64,000 nt of DNA, from contig NZ_AP028156.1 in assembly GCF_033096465.1 (NCBI RefSeq), forward strand, positions 3,056,501 through 3,120,500, read 5' to 3'. Shown in pieces: positions 44,895 to 54,688 of the stretch (the first letter of the stretch is position 1; each line of letters starts with the position of its first letter). A program made the translations under genes and the position numbers. The notes below the pieces were generated by a model. It worked only from the letters and a program-made list of their open reading frames with translations. It had not been told where the DNA came from and made no database searches. The DNA comes from Blautia luti. Lineage in GTDB: Bacteria > Bacillota > Clostridia > Lachnospirales > Lachnospiraceae.

Positions 44895-45971
44895 CTATGC
44901 TTCATCCTGTAAATTGCTTAATTTCGCTGCCTGGTCTGCTGCAATCAGGCTGTCGATGATCTCATCCAGGTCACCGTTGAGGATATTCTCCAGACGGTGA
45001 AGGGTAAGTTTGATCCTGTGGTCAGTGACACGTCCCTGAGGGAAGTTGTAGGTTCTGATCTTCTCAGAGCGGTCTCCTGTTCCGATCTGGCTTCTTCTGG
45101 CTTCTGCCTCCGCATCATGCTGTTTGGCAAGTTCCATCTCATACAGACGGGAACGAAGCACTTTCAAAGCTTTATCCTTATTCTTCAGCTGGGATTTCTC
45201 ATCTTGGCAGGAAATTACGATTCCTGTAGGGATATGGGTCAGACGTACTGCGGAGTCTGTAGTATTGACACACTGTCCACCATTTCCGGATGCACGGAAT
45301 ACATCGAATTTACAGTCATTCATGTCCAGATGGAAGTCAATTTCCTCCGCTTCCGGCATAATGGCTACTGTACAGGTAGAGGTATGGATCCTTCCGCCTG
45401 ATTCTGTCTCAGGCACACGCTGTACACGGTGTACACCGCTTTCATATTTCAGTCTGGAATAAGCACCTGCGCCTGTGATCATAAAGGTGACTTCCTTAAA
45501 TCCGCCGATCCCGTTCTCATTCAGACTCATCATCTCTGTTTTCCAGCGGCGGGACTCTGCATATTTCACATACATACGGTAGATCTCTGCTGCAAAAAGG
45601 GCAGCCTCATCTCCGCCTGCACCTGCACGGATCTCCACAATAACGTTCTTGCTGTCATTAGGATCCTTCGGAAGAAGAAGGATCTTTAACTCATGTTCCA
45701 GTTCTTCTACATTCTTCTTCGCTTCGGAAAGCTCCTCTTTGAGCATTTCACGCATTTCTTCGTCTTTTTCTTCCTCCAGCATCATAAGACTGTCCTGGAT
45801 GGTTTCTTTGTTCTTTTTATATTCACGATAGGTATCTACGATAGGCTGCAGATCGCTCTGCTCCTTCATCAGCTTCTGAAAATGTTCCTGATTATCTGTA
45901 ACGCCAGGTTCTCCCAGCTCATTGAGCACTTCTTCGAAACGAATGAGCAGATCATCTAATTTATCAAACAT
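44895..45971 (-). CDS. prfA: Peptide chain release factor 1
   Basis: RF1 ends translation at UAA and UAG. The 358 residues show the codon-reading P-x-T motif (PET in [14 protein letters not shown]) and the catalytic GGQ in [16 protein letters not shown]. Standard length. The start overlaps the prmC stop by 8 nt. PrmC methylates the GGQ glutamine. Confidence 0.97.
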   Translation of the reverse strand: MFDKLDDLLIRFEEVLNELGEPGVTDNQEHFQKLMKEQSDLQPIVDTYREYKKNKETIQDSLMMLEEEKDEEMREMLKEELSEAKKNVEELEHELKILLLPKDPNDSKNVIVEIRAGAGGDEAALFAAEIYRMYVKYAESRRWKTEMMSLNENGIGGFKEVTFMITGAGAYSRLKYESGVHRVQRVPETESGGRIHTSTCTVAIMPEAEEIDFHLDMNDCKFDVFRASGNGGQCVNTTDSAVRLTHIPTGIVISCQDEKSQLKNKDKALKVLRSRLYEMELAKQHDAEAEARRSQIGTGDRSEKIRTYNFPQGRVTDHRIKLTLHRLENILNGDLDEIIDSLIAADQAAKLSNLQDEA

Positions 45972-46869
45972 ATTTTTCCTCCTGTAGTAGTGGTCGTTGT
46001 CCCAGGACTACACGGTCAAGGCCGCACAGATCCTGTCTGATCTCCGTCTTTATAAAGCCCTCTTTCTCAAGAAGCTCCTTCACATCCTTTCCCTGTTCAC
46101 AGCCGATCTCGTACAAAAGCCAGCCGCCGGGGCGGATATGATCCATTGCCTGCCGGGTGATCTCACGGTAAAAATAAAGGCCATCCTCCATCCCGTCCAG
46201 TGCCATGCGGGGATCATGAAGCCGGACTTCCTCCATTAATCCCTCAATCTCTCCGCTTGGAATATACGGAGGATTCGAAATAAGCATATCATATCCTGTT
46301 ACTTTTTCTGCATTGTCTTTTTTACTGAAATATTCTGCAGAAAACAGGTCACTTTTAACAAATTTTGTTCTGTCTGCAGTCCCAAGCTCCCTGGCATTTC
46401 GTATTGCCACTTCCAGAGCTTTCTCCGACAGATCCACTCCGATACCGGAAGCTTCCGGTACCTCAAGCATCAGACTTGTGATAATACATCCGGAACCTGT
46501 ACACATATCCAGGATACGTGGGGCCTTGTTTCCCTTCAGAAGCTCCAGTGCAGCTTCCATCAGTGTCTCTGTATCCTGTCTGGGAACCAGTACATCCTCA
46601 TTTACATAAAATTCATATCCCATAAAAAAAGCCTGATGCGTCAGATGCTGCAGCGGAATGTGTTCGGCCCGTTTCCGGATCAGCTCCTGATACCGGCAGG
46701 CGGTTTCCTCAGTAACACCCTCGTCCCCATGTGCAAAATAATACGCCCGGCTTTTTCCAGTGATATATTCCAGAAGGAGCCAGGCATCAAGCCCGGCTTC
46801 CCTAATCCCGGACTGTTCCAGGATCTTCTGTCCATTTTTCAATAATCCATTCAGAGTCTCTCCGCTCAT
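45964..46869 (-). CDS. prmC: Release factor glutamine methyltransferase PrmC
   Basis: PrmC methylates the GGQ glutamine of release factors. The 301 residues have a helical N-terminal domain, a SAM fold ([11 protein letters not shown]) and the substrate motif NPPYI. prfA follows with an 8-nt overlap, and the start overlaps the DUF1385 gene by 4 nt. Confidence 0.96.
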   Translation of the reverse strand: MSGETLNGLLKNGQKILEQSGIREAGLDAWLLLEYITGKSRAYYFAHGDEGVTEETACRYQELIRKRAEHIPLQHLTHQAFFMGYEFYVNEDVLVPRQDTETLMEAALELLKGNKAPRILDMCTGSGCIITSLMLEVPEASGIGVDLSEKALEVAIRNARELGTADRTKFVKSDLFSAEYFSKKDNAEKVTGYDMLISNPPYIPSGEIEGLMEEVRLHDPRMALDGMEDGLYFYREITRQAMDHIRPGGWLLYEIGCEQGKDVKELLEKEGFIKTEIRQDLCGLDRVVLGQRPLLQEEKYV

Positions 46870-47858
46870 GGATTTACCTCTTCTGTATCCTCATAAGGGA
46901 TGTCTTTCCCGAATTCTTCTTTCAGGTATGCTCTCCAGTCAAATACGGCTTCTACTGCTTTTATGGCAACCACTGCCATATCCTCTGTAGGTTCCTTCGT
47001 AGTCAGCAGCTGCATTGCCAGACCCGGCTTGCTGAAAAAGTTTGCCAGTTTGCTGTCTGATCTGCCTGCCCACTGAATGATCTCGAAAGAAATGCCGGCT
47101 ACTACAGGTACCATAAGAAGTCGTCCGAAGAGCCTTACCCAGTATACAGGTACCAGTACGAAGATAAAATGCAGGAAAATGCTCACCAGCATGACCAGAA
47201 ACAGAAAGCTTGTTCCGCATCTCTTATGCTGTCTGGAACTTGCCATCACATTCTCTACTGTAAGAGGCAGTCCGTGTTCCACACAGTTGATGCATTTATG
47301 TTCTGCACCGTGGTACATGAATGTACGCTGGATATCCTTCATCCTGGAGATCAGCAGCATATATCCCATAAACAATGCCAGCTTCACAAATGCTTCCACG
47401 ATCGTTACCACAAACTCGGAAGCTCCTACTTTCCTGCACAGGCTGGCAAGCGCATAGGGAAGAAGCATAAACGCTGCAATAGACACAATAATGGAAATTG
47501 CTACTGTTACATATAAGAGCCATTTGAATTGTTTGTCCTCTTTGGCTTTCTTTGCAGCACGCTCTTCCTCTGAAAGAGCTGCATTCTTCTGTGCGTCCTC
47601 TTCATCCTCTTCGTCTCCTGCGATCTCTGCAGAATACATCAGGCATTTGGTTCCCACTACCAGGGAATCCACGAAGCTGACTACGCCACGGATCAGAGGA
47701 TATCTCAGAAATTTCGCATTTCCGAACACACACTTATAATCTTCGACTTTTAATTCGATCTCTTTATCCGGTCTGCGCACTGCAATGGAATATTTGTCCT
47801 TATGGCGCATCATGATTCCTTCCATTACAGCCTGACCGCCGATATTTGATGACTTCAT
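46866..47858 (-). CDS. DUF1385 (YqhQ-like) membrane protein
   Basis: The 330-residue membrane protein has the family-defining start SNIGGQAVMEGIMMR, a charged loop rich in Glu/Asp/Ala (about 80-115), and about four to five membrane helices. The YHGAEHKCINCVEHG motif near residue 190 is highly conserved and could bind metal. The biochemical role is not established. Its place before prmC-prfA is common in Clostridia. Confidence 0.88.
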   Translation of the reverse strand: MKSSNIGGQAVMEGIMMRHKDKYSIAVRRPDKEIELKVEDYKCVFGNAKFLRYPLIRGVVSFVDSLVVGTKCLMYSAEIAGDEEDEEDAQKNAALSEEERAAKKAKEDKQFKWLLYVTVAISIIVSIAAFMLLPYALASLCRKVGASEFVVTIVEAFVKLALFMGYMLLISRMKDIQRTFMYHGAEHKCINCVEHGLPLTVENVMASSRQHKRCGTSFLFLVMLVSIFLHFIFVLVPVYWVRLFGRLLMVPVVAGISFEIIQWAGRSDSKLANFFSKPGLAMQLLTTKEPTEDMAVVAIKAVEAVFDWRAYLKEEFGKDIPYEDTEEVNP

Positions 47859-47880
47859 CCTTTTCTCCCAAAGAACAGGA

Positions 47881-47908
47881 AAGGTTGAGATTTCCCAACC
47901 TCAACCTT
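47881..47908 (-). terminator. Stem-loop after rpmE, weak terminator
   Basis: AAGGTTGAG and CTCAACCTT form a perfect 9-bp stem 23 nt past the rpmE stop. Downstream minus-strand sequence is T-rich (TTTCCTGTTCTTT) but not a clean run, so it may attenuate rather than end transcription into DUF1385. Confidence 0.5.
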
Positions 47909-47930
47909 CTCAATTCATACTATATTCTGA

Positions 47931-48131
47931 TTATTTCAGGCCGTATTTCTTGTTGAACTTATCAATACGTCCACGAGCCTGAGCAGCTTTCTGCTGACCT
48001 GTGTAGAATGGATGACATTTGGAGCAGATTTCTACGTGGATGTCCTGTTTAGTAGAACCTGTTACGAATGTGTTACCACAGTTGCAGGTTACAGTTGCCT
48101 GATAATAATTCGGATGGATTCCTTCTCTCAT
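47931..48131 (-). CDS. rpmE: Ribosomal protein L31, zinc-binding form
   Basis: This 66-residue 50S protein has C16, C18, C36 and C39 in CNC and CSKC, the zinc-binding type of L31. An AGAGAGG site 8 nt upstream supports the ATG at 48131; an in-frame GTG three codons earlier is less likely. It follows rho, as in many Firmicutes. Confidence 0.97.
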   Translation of the reverse strand: MREGIHPNYYQATVTCNCGNTFVTGSTKQDIHVEICSKCHPFYTGQQKAAQARGRIDKFNKKYGLK

Positions 48132-48251
48132 GATTTTCACCTCTCTATAAGATTCTATTTTCTATTCGTATTCATTTGACGAATTTACTATTAAACAGCT
48201 TTATGATTATAACATAGCCCCCAGGGGAATGCAAGATATTTTAGTTTTTTT

Positions 48252-49673
48252 TTAAATAAATTTCTGTTTCTTCGCCATCTGGACAAATTCCGCATTATTA
48301 CGGGTTCTGGCAAACATATTCAGGATCTGTTCCACCGCTTCATCAGGCTTCATTCCATTCAATGCCTTGCGCATATTGTATACAGCTTCCTGTTCTTCCT
48401 GATCCAGGAGAAGGTCTTCTCTTCGTGTTCCGGATTTCTGGATATCAATGGCAGGGAATACCCTCTTCTCCTGCAGCTTTCTGTCAAGGACAAGCTCCAT
48501 ATTTCCGGTTCCCTTAAATTCTTCGTAGATCACGTCATCCATCTTGCTGCCTGTATCTACCAGTGCTGTAGCCAGGATGGTAAGGCTTCCGCCTTCGCGC
48601 ATGTTTCTGGCTGCACCGAAGAATCTCTTCGGCATATGAAGAGCTGCAGGGTCCAGACCACCGGAAAGAGTTCTTCCGCTTGGAGGAATGATCAGGTTGT
48701 AGGCCCTGGCAAGTCTGGTGATGGAATCCAGAAGGATGGTTACGTCTTTTTTATGTTCTACCAGACGGCGTGCACGCTCCACTACCATCTCAGATACACG
48801 TTTATGGTGCTCCGGAAGCTCATCGAAGGTAGAGTAAATAACCTCTACGTTATTTCCCCTGATAGCTTCTTTTATGTCTGTAACCTCCTCCGGGCGCTCA
48901 TCGATCAGAAGGATGATCAGATGCATATCCGGATTGTTCCTCTGGATAGATTTGGCCACATCTTTCAGAAGTGTGGTCTTGCCGGCTTTCGGGGGAGATA
49001 CGATCATGCCTCGCTGGCCTTTTCCGATGGGGCTGATCAGGTCTACGATCCTCATGGCTACTGTTCCGCCAGGGCGTTCCATTACCAGACGCTCATTGGG
49101 AAAGATCGGTGTCATATCCTCGAAATTATATCTTTTCTGCCCTTCACTTGGGTGAAATCCATTGATGGATGTCACATATAACAGGGCGCTGAATTTCTCT
49201 CCCTGTGTCTTGATCCTGATGTTTCCACGGATGATATCACCGGTTTTCAGATTAAATCTGCGGATTTGGGAGGGAGATACGTAAATATCATTTTCTCCCG
49301 GAAGATAATTCTCGCAGCGGATAAATCCATATCCATCCGGAAGCACCTCCAGAATACCATCCGCCTTTTCTCCGCTGTCAAGCTGAACAGCTTCTGCCGG
49401 AACATGGTACTGGTTTCCTGCACCCTGCTGTGCATGGGCCGGTTCCTGCACTCTGTCCGGATGTCTTTCCGGAAAACGGGTTTCCTGTCTTGTTTCCTGT
49501 TTTCCTTCCATTCTGGACTCCTGTTTCTCTTCTTTTTCTCTCTGCTGCTCATCTTCTTCAAGCATACGCTCAATGAGTTCCGGTTTTCTTAATGCAGAAA
49601 TCCCTTTCAGTCCTCTGGCCTTGGCTAATTCTTTTAATGTTGCCAGAGACAATGATTCATACTTTTCTCTCAT
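48252..49673 (-). CDS. rho: Transcription termination factor Rho
   Basis: Rho is the hexameric RNA helicase that ends transcription. The 473 residues have an N-terminal Rho_N helical domain (about 1-45) and a charged Glu/Gln/Arg insert (about 45-100), larger than in E. coli. These are followed by the cold-shock RNA-binding fold ([21 protein letters not shown]), Walker A PPKAGKTT and the Q-loop/R-loop regions. Start ATG at 49673. It heads the minus-strand block to hflX. Confidence 0.96.
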   Translation of the reverse strand: MREKYESLSLATLKELAKARGLKGISALRKPELIERMLEEDEQQREKEEKQESRMEGKQETRQETRFPERHPDRVQEPAHAQQGAGNQYHVPAEAVQLDSGEKADGILEVLPDGYGFIRCENYLPGENDIYVSPSQIRRFNLKTGDIIRGNIRIKTQGEKFSALLYVTSINGFHPSEGQKRYNFEDMTPIFPNERLVMERPGGTVAMRIVDLISPIGKGQRGMIVSPPKAGKTTLLKDVAKSIQRNNPDMHLIILLIDERPEEVTDIKEAIRGNNVEVIYSTFDELPEHHKRVSEMVVERARRLVEHKKDVTILLDSITRLARAYNLIIPPSGRTLSGGLDPAALHMPKRFFGAARNMREGGSLTILATALVDTGSKMDDVIYEEFKGTGNMELVLDRKLQEKRVFPAIDIQKSGTRREDLLLDQEEQEAVYNMRKALNGMKPDEAVEQILNMFARTRNNAEFVQMAKKQKFI

Positions 49674-49851
49674 AAAATACCTCTCTGCCTTTTCGTACTC
49701 TTATTTGGGGGTGATAACTTTATTTACTTATCGTCTGTATTTCTTTGATCTTATGGAATAAATCGTCTGAAACGACGTGGATATCAGATTTTGGCTTTAT
49801 CTTATCACATTTTATTTTCGCTGTCTACTGTCATATATCCGTAAATTGAAA

Positions 49852-49878
49852 GACCGGAAGCCCTGCTGGCTTCCGGTC
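49852..49878 (-). terminator. Terminator after the ATLF-like protease gene
   Basis: GACCGGAAGCC (49852-49862) pairs with GGCTTCCGGTC (49868-49878) over a 5-nt loop; TTTCAATTT follows on the minus strand. Confidence 0.75.
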
Positions 49879-49912
49879 CGCTATGTACGATTTCTTTTTT
49901 ATGTTTTAATTT

Positions 49913-50911
49913 CTATTTCCAGATGATGCTGTACATTTTCTTTACAGTTGCAACACGGGCATCTGTGATGCTGTCGTATGCTGCTTTTATAGCTTCATAA
50001 GTCTTCGGTCTCTGTGCTTTTAATGTTGAAGGGCTTAAGATGTATTCTTTCGCAGATTCAGCGAAATATTCTGCACTGTTCTGAGTTACATAAGCCTTAT
50101 TATAAGCTGTGTACAGGTTCTTTTCCTGATTGTATACTGCCTGGAATGCAGCTTTCGTATCTACATTTCCTGCTACGAATGCTACAAAATGACCTAACTC
50201 ATGATAAATGGCCGGATCATTGTCTCTCATAATGATCTTCTGGTTACGTGCATTGAAATAACCTGTGTAGTTAACAGAAGGATCGATCTCAACTGTAAAT
50301 CCAAGGGTTCTGAATGCTGACAGTACATTGGCTGCTTCCTTCGGAGCGATCTGACCTACCTCAACAGGTCCCTTCTGGGCTGTATTCTGTTTTTCAGTTA
50401 CTGCCGCTGTATTTCCGCTGGTGTTTGTAGTTCCTGCGGTATTGGCAGTGGATGACGCGGAGTTCTTTGCTGTAGTAGTTGTGACAACTGTTGTTGTAGT
50501 GGTTGTTGTAACTTTTTTAACTTTGGACTTCTTGGTATATTTCTCCTTTACTGCTGTTACAACTGTTTTTTTGGTTGTCACTGTTGCAGCTGTTGTTTCG
50601 CTGTTTTTCTGGCTTCTTTTCGTTTTTTTCGGCAGCGTCTTTGTATAGGATTTCTTGGCTGCTGATTTTAGTTTCACGTTCTTGGTTGATGTTTTCTTGC
50701 TTGTCTTGGTCGTTGTCTTCGGTGCTGATGCAAGAGGTGTTTCATCTTCTTCGATATTTGTTTCCAGGATCGGATCCGTATAGGATGGAAGTTCCGGTAC
50801 CTGATTCTGCTGTACAACTGCGGTTCCTCCTACTGCTACTGCAAGTAAAACCGCGGTCAGTCCAGCGGCTGCTTTTCTGTTCTTAAATAATGCTGCGAGT
50901 TTCTTTCTCAT
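49913..50911 (-). CDS. Secreted ATLF-like zinc metalloprotease with Lys/Thr-rich linker
   Basis: The 332-residue protein has an N-terminal signal/anchor (about 14-34), a low-complexity Lys/Thr/Ser region (about 60-180) probably lying in or along the wall, and a C-terminal protease-like domain. The zinc motif HELGH starts at residue 237, and the third ligand is probably in SAEYFAES (Glu 281/285), the spacing of the anthrax lethal-factor-like (M34) family. The Clostridioides difficile secreted protease PPEP-1 (Zmp1) belongs there and is also under a c-di-GMP-I riboswitch. Here too an aptamer and terminator lie upstream (51154-50981). The substrate is unknown; nearby surface proteins are candidates. 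Confidence 0.8.
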   Translation of the reverse strand: MRKKLAALFKNRKAAAGLTAVLLAVAVGGTAVVQQNQVPELPSYTDPILETNIEEDETPLASAPKTTTKTSKKTSTKNVKLKSAAKKSYTKTLPKKTKRSQKNSETTAATVTTKKTVVTAVKEKYTKKSKVKKVTTTTTTTVVTTTTAKNSASSTANTAGTTNTSGNTAAVTEKQNTAQKGPVEVGQIAPKEAANVLSAFRTLGFTVEIDPSVNYTGYFNARNQKIIMRDNDPAIYHELGHFVAFVAGNVDTKAAFQAVYNQEKNLYTAYNKAYVTQNSAEYFAESAKEYILSPSTLKAQRPKTYEAIKAAYDSITDARVATVKKMYSIIWK

Positions 50912-50980
50912 AGACCTTACACATCCTTTCTTACTGTGAACCTATATATGTGCCGGGAAATAGTACGTTTTATAGCAATA

Positions 50981-51010
50981 AAAAAACCGTTCATCCATGA
51001 TAAACGGCTA
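50981..51010 (-). terminator. Riboswitch expression-platform terminator
   Basis: On the minus strand CCGTTTATC pairs with GATGAACGG (9 bp, one G-U) and is followed by seven T residues. It stands between the c-di-GMP aptamer and the protease gene, about 70 nt before the start codon, so ligand binding can decide whether the gene is transcribed. Confidence 0.85.
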
Positions 51011-51073
51011 CCACAAAAACAAGCTGACACCTGTCAACTTTCCCTATCATCACATCACATAATAGAAATTTAA

Positions 51074-51154
51074 TGCGGCAACCGGCTGTCATAGTCTCTG
51101 CGACCTTAGACCCTTGGCTTTGCGTCCCTGCTTTTCAACAGGTTTGCCTTTGTG
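51074..51154 (-). ncRNA. Cyclic di-GMP-I (GEMM-I) riboswitch aptamer
   Basis: Read on the minus strand the element contains the class hallmarks in order: AGGCAAACC, a GAAA tetraloop (tetraloop-receptor partner), GGGACGCAAAGCC, GGGTCTAAGG and the closing CAGCCGGTTGCC. The G preceding GCAAACC matches the base reported to favour c-di-GMP over cGAMP in this fold. A promoter starts transcription right at its 5' edge and a terminator follows. Class assignment is firm; on or off direction is not determined. Confidence 0.93.
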
Positions 51155-51158
51155 TATA

Positions 51159-51188
51159 AGTATATCTCCCCGGATAGCATTTTGTCAA
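51159..51188 (-). promoter_or_regulatory. Promoter of the riboswitch-protease transcript
   Basis: Consensus TTGACA (51183-51188), an 18-bp spacer and TATACT (51159-51164) place the start near 51152, just at the 5' end of the aptamer. Confidence 0.85.
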
Positions 51189-51343
51189 TAGCCTTCCGGC
51201 ATTATTCTATATTTTTTCTTATTATTTCGTCCCATATTGTCAGCATTTTTTTCCAATTTCTTCCTGATTGGGATTTTCTTTTCCCGGGAATCTGCTATAC
51301 TGTTAATAAGAACGTTTTTTATCATATTACAAGGAGCGAACAA

Positions 51344-52264
51344 ATGCCAAATTTCCATTCTGCCCGCCCCCTTATCCTGCTGATCCTCATTCCTGTCCTT
51401 CTGTTTACAGGATGCGGCTCCTCCGGCAGCGATCCGGATGAACCGCCGGTCTATTCCCCCCTTCAGGTTCTGGTACCTGAAGCACCGGGCAAAAAAACTC
51501 TGGGAACTTCCCCACTGGTCCTGGATATCTCTGATACAGATCAGGGCTATCTCACTGCTGTCTCAGATTCCACAGATCAGATGATGAACGTTCAGCTTAC
51601 CGCTGAAGACGGGGTTGTCTATTCCTATTTTATCAGTCCCGGGGAAAGCGCTGTTATTCCTTTTTCCAGTGGAAGCAGCACTTACCAGGTCAGCTGCTAC
51701 CAGCAGATCAGCGATTCCCAGTATGCAGCACTTTATGCTGATACCCTGGAAATAAAACTTGCCAATGAATTTCTGCCATTTCTCTATCCGAACCAGTACG
51801 TAAACTTTACTCCGGATTCAGAAGCCAGTAAGCTGGCCCTTTCCATGGTATCTGAAGATACCTCAGATATTGATGCCCTTCAGACCATTTATAATTATGT
51901 AGTTTCTCATGTAACCTACGATTATGATCTGGCAGATACTGTAGCTTCCGGATACCTTCCTGATGTAGATGAGACCCTGCAGACAGGCAAAGGGATCTGC
52001 TTCGATTACGCAGCCCTTACTACAGCCATGCTCAGAAGCTGCGACATTCCCTGCAAGCTTCAGATAGGATATGCCGGGGATATCAAACATGCATGGATCA
52101 ATGTCTATATCCGTTCCAGAGGCTGGGTTGACAAGGCTGTAGAATTCAGCGGTGACTCCTGGTCACGTATGGACCCTACCTTCGACTCCAACAGCGAAGA
52201 CAAGGATACTATCCAGGAATACATAGGGGACAATAACAATTACACCGTACAGTTTACAAGATAG
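51344..52264 (+). CDS. Transglutaminase-like lipoprotein
   Basis: The 306-residue exported lipoprotein has a signal peptide with lipobox LLFTGC, a Pro/Asp-rich spacer, a beta-rich middle and a C-terminal transglutaminase-like domain. The catalytic triad is visible: Cys in GKGICFDYAALT, His in IKHAWINVY and Asp in RMDPTFDSN. Such proteins act as surface proteases or crosslinkers. AAGGAGCGAACAA puts the start at 51344, although the frame is open far upstream through the riboswitch promoter region. It is divergent from the riboswitch-controlled protease and 33 nt before the pilC-like gene, so it heads the pilus-like operon. Confidence 0.85.
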   Translation: MPNFHSARPLILLILIPVLLFTGCGSSGSDPDEPPVYSPLQVLVPEAPGKKTLGTSPLVLDISDTDQGYLTAVSDSTDQMMNVQLTAEDGVVYSYFISPGESAVIPFSSGSSTYQVSCYQQISDSQYAALYADTLEIKLANEFLPFLYPNQYVNFTPDSEASKLALSMVSEDTSDIDALQTIYNYVVSHVTYDYDLADTVASGYLPDVDETLQTGKGICFDYAALTTAMLRSCDIPCKLQIGYAGDIKHAWINVYIRSRGWVDKAVEFSGDSWSRMDPTFDSNSEDKDTIQEYIGDNNNYTVQFTR

Positions 52265-52297
52265 CATCTATGAATTAAAGAAAGGAACCTGAAATTT

Positions 52298-53341
52298 ATG
52301 AAAAACAAATTCACTGATCAGGAACTTTTTCATTTCTGTGAACAGTTTTCCATTCTTCTTCACTCCGGCATCTCCTGCGCAGAGGGACTTTCCCTTATGC
52401 AGGAAGACAGCCGCACCCAGCAGGGGAAGGATTTCTTCCAGTCCCTTCTGAATGATTTCGAAGAGAATGGCTCTTTTGCCACAGCGCTGGAACATTCCGG
52501 AAAGTTTCCCTCTTCCATGATCTCCTATGTGAAAATAGGCGAAGAAACCGGCTGTCTGGACGAAGTATTAAAAAGCCTTTCCCGCCACTATGAACAGGAA
52601 CTGGAAATTTCCGAAACGATCCGCAGTGCAGTCACCTATCCGTTGCTGATGCTGGTGATGATGGCCGCCGTGATCGTGATCCTGCTTGTCAAAGTCCTGC
52701 CTGTATTCCAGCAGGTTTTCCGGCAGATGGGACTTGAAATGAATAATTTTTCCAACGGACTTTTAAATGCAGGAAATCTGATCTCCCGCTACTCTGCCGC
52801 AGCCCTGATCCTTGTTCTTGTGCTGATGGCAGGCTTCGCCGTATTATTTTTCACCGACAGGGGACGGACATTTCTGAGCAGACTTTCCGGCAGGCTCCCC
52901 TTTATCAGGGAAATCGCCGTTTCCACAGATTATGCCAGACTGACACAGGCCATCGCCATGGGACTTCACAGCGGAATGGATCATATGATCACCCTGGAAA
53001 TGGCCCAGGAACTGATCTCTCAGGAATCTGTCAAGGAGAAAATCCCAAAAGCGATCCACCTTTTGGAAGAAGGAGCACTTCTGGAGGACGCACTGTCGGA
53101 AGCCGGACTCTTCGAGGGAATGGACGCCAGACTGATCACAGTCGGACTTCGCGCCGGTGCTGCAGATGAGGTTATGACCAGCCTTGCAGACCGCTACAGA
53201 GATTCTTCCCTGAATGTCACAGGTAATATCATTTCCATAGTAGAACCTACTATTGTAATCATCTTCTCTCTTCTGGTAGGTCTGGTACTTCTGTCAGTAA
53301 TGATGCCGCTGCTTGGCATTCTTTCTAAAATTGTTGTCTGA
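52298..53341 (+). CDS. Type IV pilus / type II secretion inner-membrane platform protein (PilC/GspF-like)
   Basis: The 347-residue platform protein has two GspF repeats (about 10-130 and 205-330), each helical with paired E-rich motifs (KIGEETGCLDEVL and VGLRAGAADEVM), and membrane spans near 110-135, 160-185 and 310-340. It would couple the ATPase to the pilin fibre. It is slightly shorter than classical PilC (about 400). The ATG at 52298 follows the transglutaminase gene; the next gene starts 10 nt after its stop. Confidence 0.9.
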   Translation: MKNKFTDQELFHFCEQFSILLHSGISCAEGLSLMQEDSRTQQGKDFFQSLLNDFEENGSFATALEHSGKFPSSMISYVKIGEETGCLDEVLKSLSRHYEQELEISETIRSAVTYPLLMLVMMAAVIVILLVKVLPVFQQVFRQMGLEMNNFSNGLLNAGNLISRYSAAALILVLVLMAGFAVLFFTDRGRTFLSRLSGRLPFIREIAVSTDYARLTQAIAMGLHSGMDHMITLEMAQELISQESVKEKIPKAIHLLEEGALLEDALSEAGLFEGMDARLITVGLRAGAADEVMTSLADRYRDSSLNVTGNIISIVEPTIVIIFSLLVGLVLLSVMMPLLGILSKIVV

Positions 53342-53351
53342 GGAGGCTGCC

Positions 53352-53702
53352 ATGGATTTATTTGAACCAACCGGCAGACGGGTCCGGCGGCAGATCCGAC
53401 ACTTTCTGCCTGTATTTGTCCTTGCCGTGCTGTTCCTGGTCTTTTATCTGGGGATTTCCGTTGCAGGAACAGAAGCTGTTAATAAAGAACAGACCACTTT
53501 GAAGCAGGCCTTAGAGCAGGGTGCTATCCGTACCTATGCCATGACCGGGCAGTATCCCCAGAGCCTGGATGAGCTTCTGAATGATTACCATATTACCTAT
53601 GACTCTGACAAATTTGTAGTGGAGTATGTTCCAAACAGTTCCAATCTGCTCCCCTCCATCAGTGTTCTGATACTTTCTTCTCAGAAGGGAGGTCCGTCAT
53701 GA
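53352..53702 (+). CDS. Small membrane-anchored pilin-like protein
   Basis: The 116-residue protein has a basic N-terminus (RRVRRQIR), one membrane span (about 18-38) and a short helical then strand domain. The piece GAIRTYAMTGQYPQSLDELLNDY resembles the post-helix region of type II secretion pseudopilins. A normal prepilin cleavage motif with Glu+5 is not evident. AGGAGG sets the start at 53352. The stop overlaps the next ATG. Specific role unknown. Confidence 0.7.
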   Translation: MDLFEPTGRRVRRQIRHFLPVFVLAVLFLVFYLGISVAGTEAVNKEQTTLKQALEQGAIRTYAMTGQYPQSLDELLNDYHITYDSDKFVVEYVPNSSNLLPSISVLILSSQKGGPS

Positions 53703-54193
53703 ACCGTAATTCCAGACGCAGTCATTCCATTGATACGCTTTTTGTCATCACCCTTCTGGGACTGTTCCTGATCTTTCTGCTGATGATGCTGCTTTTTTCC
53801 ACCCAGGCATACCGGACAGCTGTAGAAGGAAATCAGGAGAATAACAATCTTTATACAGCCTCTGCCTATATTACAGAGAAATTCCGGCAGCATGACAGCA
53901 GTCAGTCAGTGTCTCTGGATACCCTGGACAATCTTCCTGCATTCTGCATGACAGATACCATAGACGGAACTTCTTATGTTACCTACATTTATCTGCTGGA
54001 TCACCAGCTGAAAGAACTTTTTACTGCAAAAGGCAACGTCCCTTCTCCAGAAATGGGAACGTCCATCGCCAGTCTGGAAACCTTTCAGGCAGAGGAAACA
54101 TCAGAGGGTTTTTACCGGATCTCCATGGAAGACCTGCAGGGACATACCACAAGCCTGCTGCTTCATCCCGGCCCGCCTGTAACTTCAGAATGA
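53699..54193 (+). CDS. DUF4860-like membrane-anchored protein
   Basis: The 164-residue protein has one long membrane span (about 13-35) and an external alpha/beta domain. It resembles the DUF4860 proteins that accompany PilC- and PilT-like genes in Lachnospiraceae. No Glu+5 prepilin motif is seen. ATGA overlap with the gene before it. Probable pilus-fibre or platform component, by context only. Confidence 0.7.
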   Translation: MNRNSRRSHSIDTLFVITLLGLFLIFLLMMLLFSTQAYRTAVEGNQENNNLYTASAYITEKFRQHDSSQSVSLDTLDNLPAFCMTDTIDGTSYVTYIYLLDHQLKELFTAKGNVPSPEMGTSIASLETFQAEETSEGFYRISMEDLQGHTTSLLLHPGPPVTSE

Positions 54194-54211
54194 CATGAAA
54201 GGGAGGAACTT

Positions 54212-54688
54212 ATGCGTAAATTGTACAACCACTCAAAATCCACCTTGTTCCTGATGGAAATGATCCTGTCTATTCTGATCCTTTCTCTAACCTGCACTGC
54301 CTGTGTACAGATCTTCGCAGCTGCCAGAAATAACCGTGAGAAAGCACGACAGTACAACCACATCCAGGAACTGACTGTCTGTGCAGAAGAGGTTCTGGAA
54401 GGATGGGACGGCCGGAATGAAACTTTCACAGACCTTCTGCCCTGCAGTACCCAGACAGAAGATACCCTCCAGTACTTCTATGATTGGAACTGGGAACTGT
54501 GCGAAAAAGCAGATGTCTGCTATACCATGACTATCCGGCTGAAAACTTCCAACCTGGAAAAAAGTGCTGATCTGGCCTTCACAGATCAGAAAGGTAACAG
54601 TCTGTATCAGACTTCCATTGCCTTTCCTTTTCAATCAGAAAATATGTCCTCATCCAACTCCGTTTCAGAAAGGAACACCTCAGAATGA
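54212..54688 (+). CDS. Prepilin-like (minor pseudopilin) protein
   Basis: The 158-residue protein has a class III-type N-terminus: a short basic leader, then STLFLMEMILSILILSLT, with a Glu placed like Glu+5 of type IV pilins at the edge of the hydrophobic helix. The external domain has several cysteines. It is the best prepilin candidate of the cluster. GGGAGG lies upstream; the stop overlaps the next start. Confidence 0.72.
   Translation: MRKLYNHSKSTLFLMEMILSILILSLTCTACVQIFAAARNNREKARQYNHIQELTVCAEEVLEGWDGRNETFTDLLPCSTQTEDTLQYFYDWNWELCEKADVCYTMTIRLKTSNLEKSADLAFTDQKGNSLYQTSIAFPFQSENMSSSNSVSERNTSE

Noticed and set aside
50421..50648. Repetitive Thr/Lys codon stretch resembling a DNA repeat array
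   Set aside because: It is the low-complexity coding linker of the secreted protease (GTT/GTA-rich on the plus strand); no unit repeats exactly and no spacers are present, so not a CRISPR or satellite.
51152..51343. N-terminal extension of the transglutaminase lipoprotein frame
   Set aside because: The upstream codons run over the riboswitch promoter, have no ribosome site and would bury the lipobox signal peptide about 65 residues inside; the ATG at 51344 with AAGGAG is right.
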